Shown here piece after piece: positions 24,842-34,035 of a stretch of DNA of 64,000 nt. The notes beneath the pieces are model-generated. The model searched no databases. It saw only the letters and a program-made list of their open reading frames with translations, and was not told the DNA's origin. Position 1 is the first letter of the stretch; every line of letters begins with the position of its first letter. The position numbers and the translations under genes were made by a program. Origin of the DNA: Streptomyces griseicoloratus (lineage in GTDB: Bacteria; Actinomycetota; Actinomycetes; Streptomycetales; Streptomycetaceae); NCBI RefSeq assembly GCF_014534645.1, contig NZ_JACVQF010000189.1, positions 62,001-126,000 on the forward strand. The letters run 5' to 3'.

Positions 24842-26650
24842 ATGGCCGTCAACCTGGTCAATGTCGAGAACGTCAGCAAGGTGTACGGCACCCGTGCCCT
24901 CCTCGACGGCGTGTCGCTCGGCGTCTCCGAAGGGGACCGGATCGGCGTCGTCGGGCGGAACGGCGACGGCAAGACCACGCTGATCCGGATGCTCGCCAAG
25001 CTGGAGGAGGCCGACACCGGCCGGGTCACCCACTCCGGCGGGCTGCGGCTCGGCGTGCTCACCCAGCACGACTCCCTCGACCCCGGGGCCACCGTCCGCC
25101 ACGAGGTCATCCGGGACATGGCCGACCACGAGTGGGCGGGCAACGCCAAGATCCGGGACGTGCTGACCGGACTGTTCGGCGGGCTGGACCTGCCCGGGTT
25201 CCCGCAGGGCCTCGACACCGTCATCGGACCGCTCTCCGGCGGCGAGCGGCGCCGCATCGCGCTCGCCAAGCTGCTCATCGACGAGCAGGACCTGATCGTC
25301 CTCGACGAGCCGACCAACCACCTCGACGTCGAGGGCATCGCCTGGCTCGCCCGGCACCTGCGCGAGCGCCGCTCCGCGCTGGTCTGCGTCACCCACGACC
25401 GCTGGTTCCTCGACCAGGTCTGCACCCGCATGTGGGACGTGCAGCGCGGTGACGTCCACGAGTACGAGGGCGGCTACTCCGACTACGTCTTCGCCCGCGC
25501 CGAGCGCGAGCGCATCGCCGCCAGCGAGGAGGCCAAGCGGCAGAACCTGATCCGCAAGGAGCTGGCCTGGCTGCGGCGCGGCGCGCCCGCCCGCACCTCC
25601 AAGCCGCGCTTCCGGGTCGAGGCCGCCAACGAGCTGATCGCGGACGTGCCCCCGCCCCGGGACAGCAGCGAGCTGATGAAGTTCGCCTCCTCGCGGCTCG
25701 GCAAGACCGTGTTCGACCTGGAGGACGTGAGCATCCAGGCCGGTCCCAAGGTGCTGCTCAAGCACGTCACCTGGCAGCTCGGGCCGGGCGACCGCATCGG
25801 CCTCGTCGGTGTCAACGGCGCCGGCAAGACCTCCCTGCTGCGCGCCCTCGCCGAGGCCGCGTACAGCGAGGGCGAGCGGCAGCCGGCCGGCGGGCACGTG
25901 CGCGTCGGCAGGACCGTCAAGCTGGCCTACCTGTCCCAGGAGGTCGCCGAACTCGACCCCGACTGGCGGGTGCTGGAGGCCGTGCAGCGGGTCCGGGAGC
26001 GCGTCGACCTCGGCAAGGGCCGCGAGATGACCGCCGGGCAGCTGTGCGAGACGTTCGGCTTCGGCAAGGAGAAGCAGTGGACGCCGGTCGGGGACCTGTC
26101 GGGCGGTGAGCGCCGCCGGCTGCAGCTCCTGCGGCTGCTGATGGACGAGCCCAACGTCCTCTTCCTCGACGAGCCCACCAACGACCTCGACATCGAGACC
26201 CTGACCCAGCTGGAGGACCTGCTCGACGGCTGGCCCGGCTCGATGATCGTCATCTCCCACGACCGGTTCTTCATCGAGCGGACCACCGACCGGGTGTTCG
26301 CCCTGCTCGGCGACGGCACGCTGCGGATGCTGCCGCGCGGCATCGACGAGTACCTGGAGCGGCGCCGGAAGATGGAGGAGGCCGCGGCGGCGAACGTCCC
26401 GGCGGCCAGGCCGGCCGCGGAGGCGACCGAGAAGAGCGCCGCCGACCAGCGGGCCGCCAAGAAGGAACTCCAGAAGATCGAACGGCAGTTGGACAAGATC
26501 TCCGAGAAGGAGACCAAGCTGCACGCACAGATCGCCGAGAACGCCACCGACTTCGCGAAGGTGGCGGAACTGGACGCCGAACTGCGGGAGCTGACCGGGC
26601 AGCGCGAGGAACTGGAGATGCGCTGGCTGGAACTCGCGGAGGACGCCTGA
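24842..26650 (+). CDS. ABC-F family ATPase (Uup/EttA-like)
   Basis: 602 residues from ATG 24842 after AGGAGAG. Two ABC domains: Walker A GRNGDGKTT (about 38-46) and GVNGAGKTS, signatures LSGGERRRIALA and LSGGERRRLQLL, and Walker B with catalytic Glu (LIVLDEPTNHLD; LFLDEPTNDLD). The linker between domains is the short Arg/Glu-rich helix pair of ABC-F proteins, and a C-terminal coiled coil (about 530-600) of the Uup type follows. No membrane segment. ABC-F proteins act on the ribosome or on DNA-repair intermediates; a resistance role cannot be excluded but nothing here points to an antibiotic cluster. Confidence 0.93.
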   Translation: MAVNLVNVENVSKVYGTRALLDGVSLGVSEGDRIGVVGRNGDGKTTLIRMLAKLEEADTGRVTHSGGLRLGVLTQHDSLDPGATVRHEVIRDMADHEWAGNAKIRDVLTGLFGGLDLPGFPQGLDTVIGPLSGGERRRIALAKLLIDEQDLIVLDEPTNHLDVEGIAWLARHLRERRSALVCVTHDRWFLDQVCTRMWDVQRGDVHEYEGGYSDYVFARAERERIAASEEAKRQNLIRKELAWLRRGAPARTSKPRFRVEAANELIADVPPPRDSSELMKFASSRLGKTVFDLEDVSIQAGPKVLLKHVTWQLGPGDRIGLVGVNGAGKTSLLRALAEAAYSEGERQPAGGHVRVGRTVKLAYLSQEVAELDPDWRVLEAVQRVRERVDLGKGREMTAGQLCETFGFGKEKQWTPVGDLSGGERRRLQLLRLLMDEPNVLFLDEPTNDLDIETLTQLEDLLDGWPGSMIVISHDRFFIERTTDRVFALLGDGTLRMLPRGIDEYLERRRKMEEAAAANVPAARPAAEATEKSAADQRAAKKELQKIERQLDKISEKETKLHAQIAENATDFAKVAELDAELRELTGQREELEMRWLELAEDA

Positions 26651-26789
26651 CCCCTGCGAGCGCGGGGCGCGCGTCGCGTGAAGGGGGCGTGAAGGCGCGT
26701 AACAGTGGCATCACGGGCCGGTCCTCCCTTGGGAACAGGGGCGGATGCGGCCCGGTGCCATGTCGGCCACGGGTGATACAAAGGGCCGT

Positions 26790-26859
26790 CTGAGAACTGT
26801 CTGAGTGACTGCCTGAGGACGACTCTGAGACCAGCGCGTACCTCAGGGCGTGGCTAAAA
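26790..26859 (+). promoter_or_regulatory. Phased CTGAG repeats upstream of a promoter
   Basis: CTGAG occurs at 26790, 26801, 26813 and 26825, spaced 11, 12 and 12 bp, so on one face of the helix. An inverted copy (CTCAG) lies at 26842. TAAAAAT at about 26854 could be the -10 of the propeller-gene promoter (start codon 26886). The arrangement resembles tandem response-regulator sites. Confidence 0.5.
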
Positions 26860-26885
26860 ATCAGTGAGTAAGGGGGAACGCGCTG

Positions 26886-28640
26886 ATGACTCAGCCGCCC
26901 AACCAGCCGCCGCAGCCCGGTGGCTTCGGAGCACCGCAGGATCCACCGCCGGGCGGTGGCTTCGGAGCCCCGCAGACCCCGCCGCCCCCGCAGGGCCCGC
27001 CGCAGACCCCGCCGTCCGGCGCGCCGCAGCCGGGGTACGGCTATCCGCAGCAGCCGCCGGGGCCGTACGCACAGCCGGGACCGTACAACTCCGGCCCGTA
27101 CGCCCAGCCCCAGCAGCCGGGCCCGTACGGTCAGCAGCCCGGCTACGGCTACCCGCAGCCCCAGTTCCCCGGCGGCCCCGGCACCCCGCCGCCCGGCGGC
27201 TCCGGGTCCCGCAACCCCTTCAAGGGCAAGCCCGCCCTCGCCGTCGGCGCCGCGGTGGCGGCGCTGCTCGTCATCGGCGGCAGCGTGTGGGCGGTCACCG
27301 GCGGCGACGACGGCAAGAACAAGAAGCCGGTCGCCGGGAAGAGCGACGACGCCAAGCCCTCCGTCTCCGGCGCCCCGGTCAACCCCGGTGACGGCAGCGG
27401 CGACGGCGGCGAGGACCCCGACGACCTCAACGAGGGCCGCCAGGCGGGCGAGTCCAAGGTGCTCTGGTACAAGGAGGCGCCCGACGCGCCCGGTTCCGGC
27501 GCCGACGCCCCCGGCATGTGGATCACCGGCAAGACCGCGGTGAAGGCGGCGTACAAGCAGCTCTTCGCCTACGGCGTCGCCGACGGCAAGCCCGCCTGGG
27601 ACCCCATCGCCTTCCCGCAGAAGATCTGCGCGGTCACCCCGGAGAAGACCGCCGACGACAAGATCGTCGTCGCCTACATGAGCGGCTTCAGCGACCGCGC
27701 CGAGTGCAACCAGCTCCAGGAGATCGACCTCGACACCGGCGCGAAGGGCTGGACGCAGAAGGTCGAGGACGGCGAGCTGTTCGACTCCACCCTCTCCATC
27801 GAACTGACCGTCAGCGGCACCACGCTCATGGTCGGCCGCTCCCAGTCCGGCACGGCCTACGACGTCACCAGCGGCAAGAAGCTGTACGACAAGAAGCGGT
27901 ACGGCGACGCCTGCTTCCCGGCCGGGTTCGCCGGCGGCAAGGGGCTGCTCCAGGTCGCCTCCTGCGGCGCCGGCGGCAACAACGAGCACGACGAGGTGCA
28001 GGGGCTCGACCCCAGGACCGGCAAGGTCCTGTGGACCCAGAAGTTCGACAAGGGCTGGCGGGTCGCGAGGACCTACTCCGTCGACCCCGTCGTCGTCTAC
28101 AGCACCAACGAGGACAAGAAGGCCTGGAACATCTCCACCTTCACCGCCGGCGGCAAGTTCCGCTCGCAGGTCGCCTTCGACGAGGACTTCGCCCCCGAGT
28201 GCGGCTGGGCCATCCTCGAACGCGACCTTCAGGGCTGCTCGGGCGTCGCCGTCGCCGGCGACACGCTCTACCTGCCGACCGAGGCGACCACCGGCGCCAA
28301 CGAGATCGTCGCGGTCAACCTCGCCAACGGCAAGGAGAAGTGGCGGGTGAAGTCCCCGGCGGCGGAGTCGATGATGCCGATGAAGGTCGAGGGCGACCAG
28401 CTCATCGCGTACGTGCAGCCGTCGTACGACGCCGGCGGCCAGGTCGTGTCGATCCCGACGGGCGGCAGCAGCCACCGGCCGGCCAAGCTGCTGCAGAACC
28501 CGCAGGGCGCCGCGGACATCGAGAACGGCTTCTACTCCAAGGCGATCGACTGGGTCGACGGGCGCTTCTACATCTCCACCACCCGCCTGACCGGCAACGA
28601 CGACACGAAGGAGAAGTTGATGCTCGCCTACGGCAAGTGA
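26886..28640 (+). CDS. Pro-rich membrane-anchored PQQ-like beta-propeller protein, copy 1
   Basis: 584 residues from ATG 26886 (AAGGGGG upstream). Residues 1-110 are a cytoplasmic Pro/Gln/Gly/Tyr-rich tail with PGYGYPQ repeats. Residues about 117-138 (ALAVGAAVAALLVIGGSVWAV) are one membrane helix. The remainder is outside and forms a PQQ/WD-like propeller with repeated G-x-x-x-W blades (TGAKGWTQ, TGKVLWTQ, NGKEKWRV) and several Cys pairs. No PQQ-binding or catalytic residues can be named; a binding or sensor scaffold is more likely than an enzyme. It is followed after 61 bp by a paralogue. Confidence 0.85.
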   Translation: MTQPPNQPPQPGGFGAPQDPPPGGGFGAPQTPPPPQGPPQTPPSGAPQPGYGYPQQPPGPYAQPGPYNSGPYAQPQQPGPYGQQPGYGYPQPQFPGGPGTPPPGGSGSRNPFKGKPALAVGAAVAALLVIGGSVWAVTGGDDGKNKKPVAGKSDDAKPSVSGAPVNPGDGSGDGGEDPDDLNEGRQAGESKVLWYKEAPDAPGSGADAPGMWITGKTAVKAAYKQLFAYGVADGKPAWDPIAFPQKICAVTPEKTADDKIVVAYMSGFSDRAECNQLQEIDLDTGAKGWTQKVEDGELFDSTLSIELTVSGTTLMVGRSQSGTAYDVTSGKKLYDKKRYGDACFPAGFAGGKGLLQVASCGAGGNNEHDEVQGLDPRTGKVLWTQKFDKGWRVARTYSVDPVVVYSTNEDKKAWNISTFTAGGKFRSQVAFDEDFAPECGWAILERDLQGCSGVAVAGDTLYLPTEATTGANEIVAVNLANGKEKWRVKSPAAESMMPMKVEGDQLIAYVQPSYDAGGQVVSIPTGGSSHRPAKLLQNPQGAADIENGFYSKAIDWVDGRFYISTTRLTGNDDTKEKLMLAYGK

Positions 28641-28701
28641 TCTTCTCCGTCCGGTCGTCCCCGTCGCATTCGTCGTCTCCGCTCTTCGAGGTACTCACGT
28701 C

Positions 28702-30612
28702 ATGACCCAGCCGCCGCCCCCGCCGCCCAACCAGCCGCCGCAGGGGGGAGGGTTCGGCCCGCCGACCCCGCCCCAGCCCGCGCCCGGCGAGGGCGGGCCG
28801 AACCTGGGCAAGTCCCCGCAGCCGGGGTACGGCTACCCCCAGGCGCCGCAGCCACCGCAGGCACCCCAGACGCCTCCGGCTCCGCAGGCGCCGCCGGCCC
28901 CGCCGGCCGGTGCGCCGCAGCCCGGGTACGGCTACCCGCAGGCTCCGCAGCCGCCCCAGCCGGGGTACGGCTACCCCGGCCAGCAGCCGCCCGGTCCCTA
29001 CGGGCAGCCGCAGCAGCCGGGGCCCTACGGCCAGCCGGCGACGCCCCCGTACGGCCAGCCCGGACAGCCCGGACAGCCCGGGTACGGCTATCCGCAGGCC
29101 ACCGTGCCGATGCAGGCCCAGTCGGGCGGGTCCGGCGGTGGCGGGCGCAAGATCAACGCGCAGGTGGCGATCATCGTGGCGGCCGTCGTGGCGATCGCGC
29201 TCATCATCGGCGGCGGTGTCTGGTACGCCTCCTCCGGTGACGACGGCGGCAAGGACGACACCGCGAGCTCCAGCGGCGGCACCGGTGGCAAGGGCGGCAA
29301 GGACGACAAGGGCGGCACCGGCGGCACGTCGTCCGGCGGCGAGGAGAAGGTTCCCGCCGACCCCTCCGCCAAGGTCCTCTTCCAGGTCCCGTCACCGCCG
29401 GTGAGCAAGGACGACAGCAGTGTCGTCGTCTCCGGCTCCTGGCTCACCGACAAGGTGTACGCCAAGAGCGGCATCGCCGAGATCGTCGGCTACGACCCCG
29501 ACAAGGGCAGCAAGCTGTGGACGATCAAGCTGGACGGCCCGGTGTGCACCGCGAGCAAGCACGTCACCGAGGACGACAAGGCCGTCGTCGTCTACCAGCC
29601 CGACATGCCGACCAAGGCCGAGCCCTCGCACGGCTGCAGCCAGGTCGCGCTGATCGACCTCGACGCGGGCAAGAAGGTGTGGACGAAGACCGGCAAGTCC
29701 GGTGACCAGCTGATCTCCTTCGACAACGTCACGATCAGCGGGGGCACCGTCGCCGCCGGCAGCACCAGCGGCGGTGTGGCCTGGGACGTCGCCAAGGGCA
29801 ACGTCCTGTGGTCCCCGAAGACGACCGACTCCTGCTACGACGCGGGCTACGGCGGCGGCGAGAAGCTCGTCGCGGTCCGCAAGTGCGGTTCGTACGACGC
29901 GCGTGAGCTGCACATCCAGACCATCGACCCGAAGAGCGGGAAGGTGATCTCGGAGTACAAGATGGCCAAGGGCATCGAGTACGCCGGCATCGTGTCGACC
30001 AACCCGCTGGTCGTGGCCGCCGACGTCGGCGACTCCGCCGGTGACGGCAGCGGCATCTCGGACTTCTTCTCCATCGACAACAAGACCGGCGAGCTGCGCA
30101 CCCGCATCTCGGCGCCGGGCGAGCAGTTCGCGGCCCGCTGCGACACGATCACGAAGATCGAGCAGTGCTCGGGGCTCGCGGTCGGCGGCGACCGGCTGTA
30201 CATCCCGACCGAGGAGCACGAGGGCGGCGGCGAGGGCTACAGCCGGACCAACGAGGTCGTCGCGTTCGACCTCGCCACCGGCAAGCAGACCGGGCAGCGG
30301 GCCGACGCCGGCGACGGCTACACGATCACTCCGCTGCGCATGGACGGCAGCAACGTGCTGGCGTACAAGCGGCCGCCGTACGACAAGGGCGGCCAGATCG
30401 TGAGCATCGACGGCGGGTCGTTCAAGCAGACGACGCTGCTGGAGAACCCGGCGACCGAGACGGTCCGGGACGTGGAGACCAGCATGCTGCCGGAGTACGC
30501 CGAGATCCTGTACTCGCAGGGGCACCTGTACATGTCGCAGGTGTACGCGAGTGAGCTGAGCAGCGCCGACGAGAAGGAGTACCTGGCGGTCGCGTTCGGT
30601 ACGAGCGGCTGA
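28702..30612 (+). CDS. Pro-rich membrane-anchored PQQ-like beta-propeller protein, copy 2
   Basis: 636 residues from ATG 28702. Same plan as copy 1: a 150-residue Pro/Gln/Tyr-rich cytoplasmic tail with more PGYGYP repeats, one membrane helix (AIIVAAVVAIALIIGGGVWYA), a Gly/Lys/Asp linker and a propeller (KGSKLWTI, AGKKVWTK, KGNVLWSP). Both proteins share QCSGLAV/GCSGVAV followed by GDxLYxPTE, showing tandem duplication. It ends at a 13-bp-stem terminator. Possibly a cell-envelope sensor or adaptor; no partner gene is adjacent except the regulator at 30835. Confidence 0.85.
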   Translation: MTQPPPPPPNQPPQGGGFGPPTPPQPAPGEGGPNLGKSPQPGYGYPQAPQPPQAPQTPPAPQAPPAPPAGAPQPGYGYPQAPQPPQPGYGYPGQQPPGPYGQPQQPGPYGQPATPPYGQPGQPGQPGYGYPQATVPMQAQSGGSGGGGRKINAQVAIIVAAVVAIALIIGGGVWYASSGDDGGKDDTASSSGGTGGKGGKDDKGGTGGTSSGGEEKVPADPSAKVLFQVPSPPVSKDDSSVVVSGSWLTDKVYAKSGIAEIVGYDPDKGSKLWTIKLDGPVCTASKHVTEDDKAVVVYQPDMPTKAEPSHGCSQVALIDLDAGKKVWTKTGKSGDQLISFDNVTISGGTVAAGSTSGGVAWDVAKGNVLWSPKTTDSCYDAGYGGGEKLVAVRKCGSYDARELHIQTIDPKSGKVISEYKMAKGIEYAGIVSTNPLVVAADVGDSAGDGSGISDFFSIDNKTGELRTRISAPGEQFAARCDTITKIEQCSGLAVGGDRLYIPTEEHEGGGEGYSRTNEVVAFDLATGKQTGQRADAGDGYTITPLRMDGSNVLAYKRPPYDKGGQIVSIDGGSFKQTTLLENPATETVRDVETSMLPEYAEILYSQGHLYMSQVYASELSSADEKEYLAVAFGTSG

Positions 30613-30640
30613 TCGGTTCTGTTCGAGTCCCGCGGCGTTC

Positions 30641-30671
30641 ACGGCCCCGTCCCCGGCAGGGACGGGGCCGT
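30641..30671 (+). terminator. Strong terminator after the propeller genes
   Basis: ACGGCCCCGTCCC (30641-30653) and GGGACGGGGCCGT (30659-30671) form a perfect 13-bp stem with a CGGCA loop, 28 bp after the stop, followed by ATT. Confidence 0.85.
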
Positions 30672-30834
30672 ATTGCGAGGAACTTCGGCGATCCGGGGCA
30701 GTTATCACCGGTAGGGGCAGCGCAATGTCGAACAAGCGTGTAACTTCCCGGGGAATGAAGGGCGGGTGGGGGGAGTCGGGAGGGGGCTGCCGCTGTCCGT
30801 GCCGGGGGTACCGGGGTGACTGGGGGGTTGCTCG

Positions 30835-31524
30835 ATGGGAGTGCGGCTCATGGTGGTCGACGACCACCGATTGCTCGCCGAGGCGCTGGCCTCGGCACTG
30901 AAGTTGCGGGGACACCGGGTGCTGGCCGCGACGGCGCCCGCCGCGGGCGCGGCGGAGCTGGTGATCAGCAGGGCGCCGGAGGTGTGTCTGCTGGGCACGG
31001 CGACGCCGGCCGAGGCGGGGATCTTCGACCCGGTGGTGCGGATCAAGCGGGAGCGGCCGCAGGTGGCGGTGCTGGTGCTGGGGCCGGTGCCGAGTCCGCG
31101 CGGTATCGCGGCGGCCTTTGCGGCGGGGGCCTCGGGGTATGTCCGGCACGACGAGCGCATAGAGGGTGTCGAGCGGGCGATCATGAAGGCGCGGGCGGGG
31201 GAGGCGGCGGTGGCGCCGGCGTTGTTGCAGGGGGCCTTCGGTGAGCTGCTGAATCCGGCTGCGCAGCCCGATGACGAGGGGCAGCGGCTGATGCAGATGC
31301 TCACGCCGAGGGAGGTGGAGGTGCTGGTGCGGGTGGCCGACGGCGAGGACACCCGGCTGATCGCGGCGGGCATGGGCATCGCGCCGTCCACGGCCCGGAC
31401 GCATGTGCAGCGGGTGCTGATGAAGCTGGGGGTCGGGTCCCGGCTGGAGGCGGCTGCGCTGGCGGCTCGGACGGGGTTGCTGGAGCGGGCGGGCGCGGGG
31501 GTGCCACCGGCGGTTGAGCCGTGA
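30835..31524 (+). CDS. NarL/LuxR-type regulator with a degenerate receiver domain
   Basis: 229 residues from ATG 30835 (GGGGGG upstream). The N-terminal half has the receiver fold and keeps the acidic pair D9-D10 (VVDDHRLLAEAL), but the phospho-acceptor position at the end of strand 3 is Gly54 (VCLLGTATPAEAG), and the conserved switch Lys is Arg (GYVRHDE). The C-terminal LuxR helix-turn-helix is normal (LTPREVEVLVRVADG...STARTHVQRVLMKLGV). It should therefore work without aspartyl phosphorylation. No kinase gene is next to it. Confidence 0.9.
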   Translation: MGVRLMVVDDHRLLAEALASALKLRGHRVLAATAPAAGAAELVISRAPEVCLLGTATPAEAGIFDPVVRIKRERPQVAVLVLGPVPSPRGIAAAFAAGASGYVRHDERIEGVERAIMKARAGEAAVAPALLQGAFGELLNPAAQPDDEGQRLMQMLTPREVEVLVRVADGEDTRLIAAGMGIAPSTARTHVQRVLMKLGVGSRLEAAALAARTGLLERAGAGVPPAVEP

Positions 31525-31610
31525 CACCTGCGGGTGCCTGCGGCGGCCTGTGCTTCTTCGGTGGGGGTGCGCGTAGCGCGGTCTGTTCGGTTGTGGGTCG
31601 GGGCCGCGCC

Positions 31611-31700
31611 GGGGGGTGTCCGTCCTCGGAACGGCGCGGAATCGGTTGGTGACCAGCTGGCTGGCGTTGACGCGCCAACCGCTGCGGGCGGACACCCCCC
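31611..31700. repeat. Nested inverted repeats in a gene-free stretch (31525-31935)
   Basis: GGGGGGTGTCCG (31611-31622) and CGGACACCCCCC (31689-31700) are perfect 12-bp arms 66 bp apart; inside them CGGTTGG (31643-31649) pairs with CCAACCG (31675-31681). Another hairpin, GTGCCGC-TGGG-GCGGCAC, lies at 31780-31797. No gene is seen in 31525-31935. The structure could terminate the two convergent transcripts or be a dispersed intergenic repeat. Confidence 0.6.
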
Positions 31701-31935
31701 GACACGTCCCCTTCCCGCCGTAGGCGACTGCGAGTCCGTACAGGCGCGGGCGACCGCGCCGTCGTAGCTGCGGGCAGTCGTGCCGCTGGGGCGGCACGGG
31801 TGGGCGCAGCGGCACCCCGGTAGCGCCGGGCCGCGCGACCCACCCCCGGCCCGCGCCGACGCCGGGTGCCGCGCCGTGTGACCGGGACGGCAACCTGTTG
31901 GCGCCCGGCCCGCACCCGCGCCGGTCAGGCGACCG

Positions 31936-32241
31936 TCACTCGTGCGGCTCGTCCACCGGCGGTGGCGGCGGAGCCGTCGGGCGCAGTTTCAGCCAGGCCA
32001 GGAAGAACAACCCCAGCAGCAGCATTCCCAGCCCGGTCCACAGGTTGATGTTCACCCCCTGTGCCTTGTCGATGTCGTCGTCGGACGCCACGAAGCCCGC
32101 GATCGTCACGATGACGCCGTAGACCACGAACAGCCCACCGATGATCCGTCGGATGTCGAACAGACGCGCGGCCGTGGCGGACTTGGTCTCCAGCTCGGAG
32201 ACCTCCCGCTGGACGTCCTTGTCGGAGTAGGAATCGGACAT
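31936..32241 (-). CDS. Small two-helix membrane protein paired with a sodium symporter
   Basis: 101 residues from ATG 32241. An N-terminal charged region (SYSDKDVQREVSELETKSATAARLFD) precedes two membrane helices (about 32-53 and 69-88), and the tail is Pro-rich with an acidic end. It follows the symporter gene after 21 bp on the same strand. Small membrane partners of sodium/solute symporters (such as DUF485 next to ActP) have this layout, so it may be an accessory subunit; this is inferred from context only. Confidence 0.8.
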   Translation of the reverse strand: MSDSYSDKDVQREVSELETKSATAARLFDIRRIIGGLFVVYGVIVTIAGFVASDDDIDKAQGVNINLWTGLGMLLLGLFFLAWLKLRPTAPPPPPVDEPHE

Positions 32242-32262
32242 GCTCTCTCAATCCTCCCGCGA

Positions 32263-33942
32263 TCAGAACGAGAACGGGATGTAGCAGACGGCGGCCAGCA
32301 CGACCGCACCCCAGCCCAGCAGCGCCGGCTTGCGGTACCACGCGTCGTCGCCCGCGGCGGGCGGCTCGGCCATGCCGGGGGAGACGGTGCCGTAGACCAG
32401 GCCCTGGAGTTCGTCGGCCGGCTTGGGCTTGGTGAACAGGGACACGGCGACCATGACCACCGCGCCGGCCACGAAGCCCGCGATCGCCGAGACGAAGTTG
32501 GCGCCCTGGTCGGAGGGGATGTCGATGAGGCCCTGCTTGTAGATGACGAAGTAGTTGACCATCGCGGCGGTGGTGCCCGCGACCAGGCCCCAGAAGCCGG
32601 ACTTCATGGACGCCCGCTTCCAGAACATGCCGATGATGAAGACCACGAACATCGGCACGTTGAAGAAGGAGAACAGCGTCTGGAGGTAGCTCATGATGTT
32701 CGAGAAGGACGACGCCAGGAACGCCGTCCCGATGGAGGCGAGGACGCCGATCGCGGTGATCAGGCGGCCGAACCTCACGTAGTAGCCGTCCTCGCGGCCC
32801 TTTACCACGTACTTCGCCCAGATGTCGTTGGTGAAGACCGTGTTGAAGGACGACACGTTCGCCGCCATGCCCGCCATGAAGGCGGCCAGCAGGCCCGTCA
32901 CCGCGATGCCGAGCACACCGTTGGGCAGCAGCTGCTGCATGAGGTAGGGGATGGCGTCGTTGTACTGCAGGTCCGAGCCGGGGGTGCCGATCTTCGGTAC
33001 GAGGACGGCGGCGACCAGGCCCGGGATCATCACCAGGAAGACGATGAAGATCTTCGGGAACGCGGCGATGAGCGGGGTGCGCTGGGCCGCCGAGAGGTTC
33101 TTCGCGGACAGGGCGCGCTGCACCTCGGCGAAGTTGGTCGTCCAGTAGCCGAAGGAGAGGACGAAGCCGAGGCCGAGGACGATCGTGAGCCAGTTGGCGC
33201 CGAGGGGGTTGTCGCTGCCGATGCCGGTGCCGCCCCATGACGTCATGAAGTCGGCGCCGTGGGTCTCGGTGAGGGAGTCCGACAGGCCGCCCCAGCCGCC
33301 GACCTTCTTCAGGCCCAGGACGGTGATCGGGATGAGGGCCGCCAGGATCACGAAGAACTGCAGGACCTCGTTGTAGATCGCCGAGGACAGGCCGCCGAGG
33401 GTGATGTAGGCCAGGACGAAGAAGCCGGCGACCACGATGGCCACCCACTCCGGCCAGCCGAGCAGGGCCTCGACGACGATCGCGAGCGCGTAGAGGTTCA
33501 CGCCGGCGATCAGGATGGCGGCGAAGGCGAACAGGATCGAACTGAGCAGATGGGCCGCTTTGTCGAAGCGGAGCAGGAGGAACTCGGGGACCGAGCGGAC
33601 CCGTGAGCCGTAGTAGAACGGCATCATCACCAGGCCGAGGAAGACCATCGCCGGGATGGCGCCGATCCAGTACCAGTGGGTCGTGTAGACGCCGTACTGC
33701 GCGCTGTTGGCGGCCATGCCCAGGATCTCGGTGGCGCCCAGGTTGGCGGCGATGAAGGCCAGACCGGTCACCCAGGCGGGCAGGGAGCGGCCGGACAGGA
33801 AGAAGTCCAGGCTGGTCTTGACCGAACGGCGTGCGGCGAAGCCGATGCCCAGGACCACGACGAAGTAGATCCCGAGGATCACGTAGTCGAGCCAGTTGGT
33901 GGGGAGTCGAAGCTCCGCGGCTAGGTATGTGGGGGTTTGCAT
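32263..33942 (-). CDS. Sodium:solute symporter (SSS family), probable galactose/sugar uptake
   Basis: 559 residues from ATG 33942; a GTG two codons upstream is possible. There are 13-14 helices. FFLSGRSLPAWVTGLAFIAANLGATEILGMAANSAQYG matches the SGLT-type start, including the R-S-x-P-x-W and N-x-x-A-T-E elements, and NVSSFNTVFTNDIW covers the Na2 site with the conserved Ser-Ser/Thr. The C-terminus is hydrophobic. It is divergent from galT across a 173-bp regulatory gap, which supports a role in galactose import. Confidence 0.9.
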   Translation of the reverse strand: MQTPTYLAAELRLPTNWLDYVILGIYFVVVLGIGFAARRSVKTSLDFFLSGRSLPAWVTGLAFIAANLGATEILGMAANSAQYGVYTTHWYWIGAIPAMVFLGLVMMPFYYGSRVRSVPEFLLLRFDKAAHLLSSILFAFAAILIAGVNLYALAIVVEALLGWPEWVAIVVAGFFVLAYITLGGLSSAIYNEVLQFFVILAALIPITVLGLKKVGGWGGLSDSLTETHGADFMTSWGGTGIGSDNPLGANWLTIVLGLGFVLSFGYWTTNFAEVQRALSAKNLSAAQRTPLIAAFPKIFIVFLVMIPGLVAAVLVPKIGTPGSDLQYNDAIPYLMQQLLPNGVLGIAVTGLLAAFMAGMAANVSSFNTVFTNDIWAKYVVKGREDGYYVRFGRLITAIGVLASIGTAFLASSFSNIMSYLQTLFSFFNVPMFVVFIIGMFWKRASMKSGFWGLVAGTTAAMVNYFVIYKQGLIDIPSDQGANFVSAIAGFVAGAVVMVAVSLFTKPKPADELQGLVYGTVSPGMAEPPAAGDDAWYRKPALLGWGAVVLAAVCYIPFSF

Positions 33943-34035
33943 GAGCACTCGCTTCGTTGCGCGAACTGATCCGGAGCGGAACCTACGCCTCCGCGTTCAG
34001 GATTTGAACAGTTTTGGTGATGTTCTTTGTTTGAT

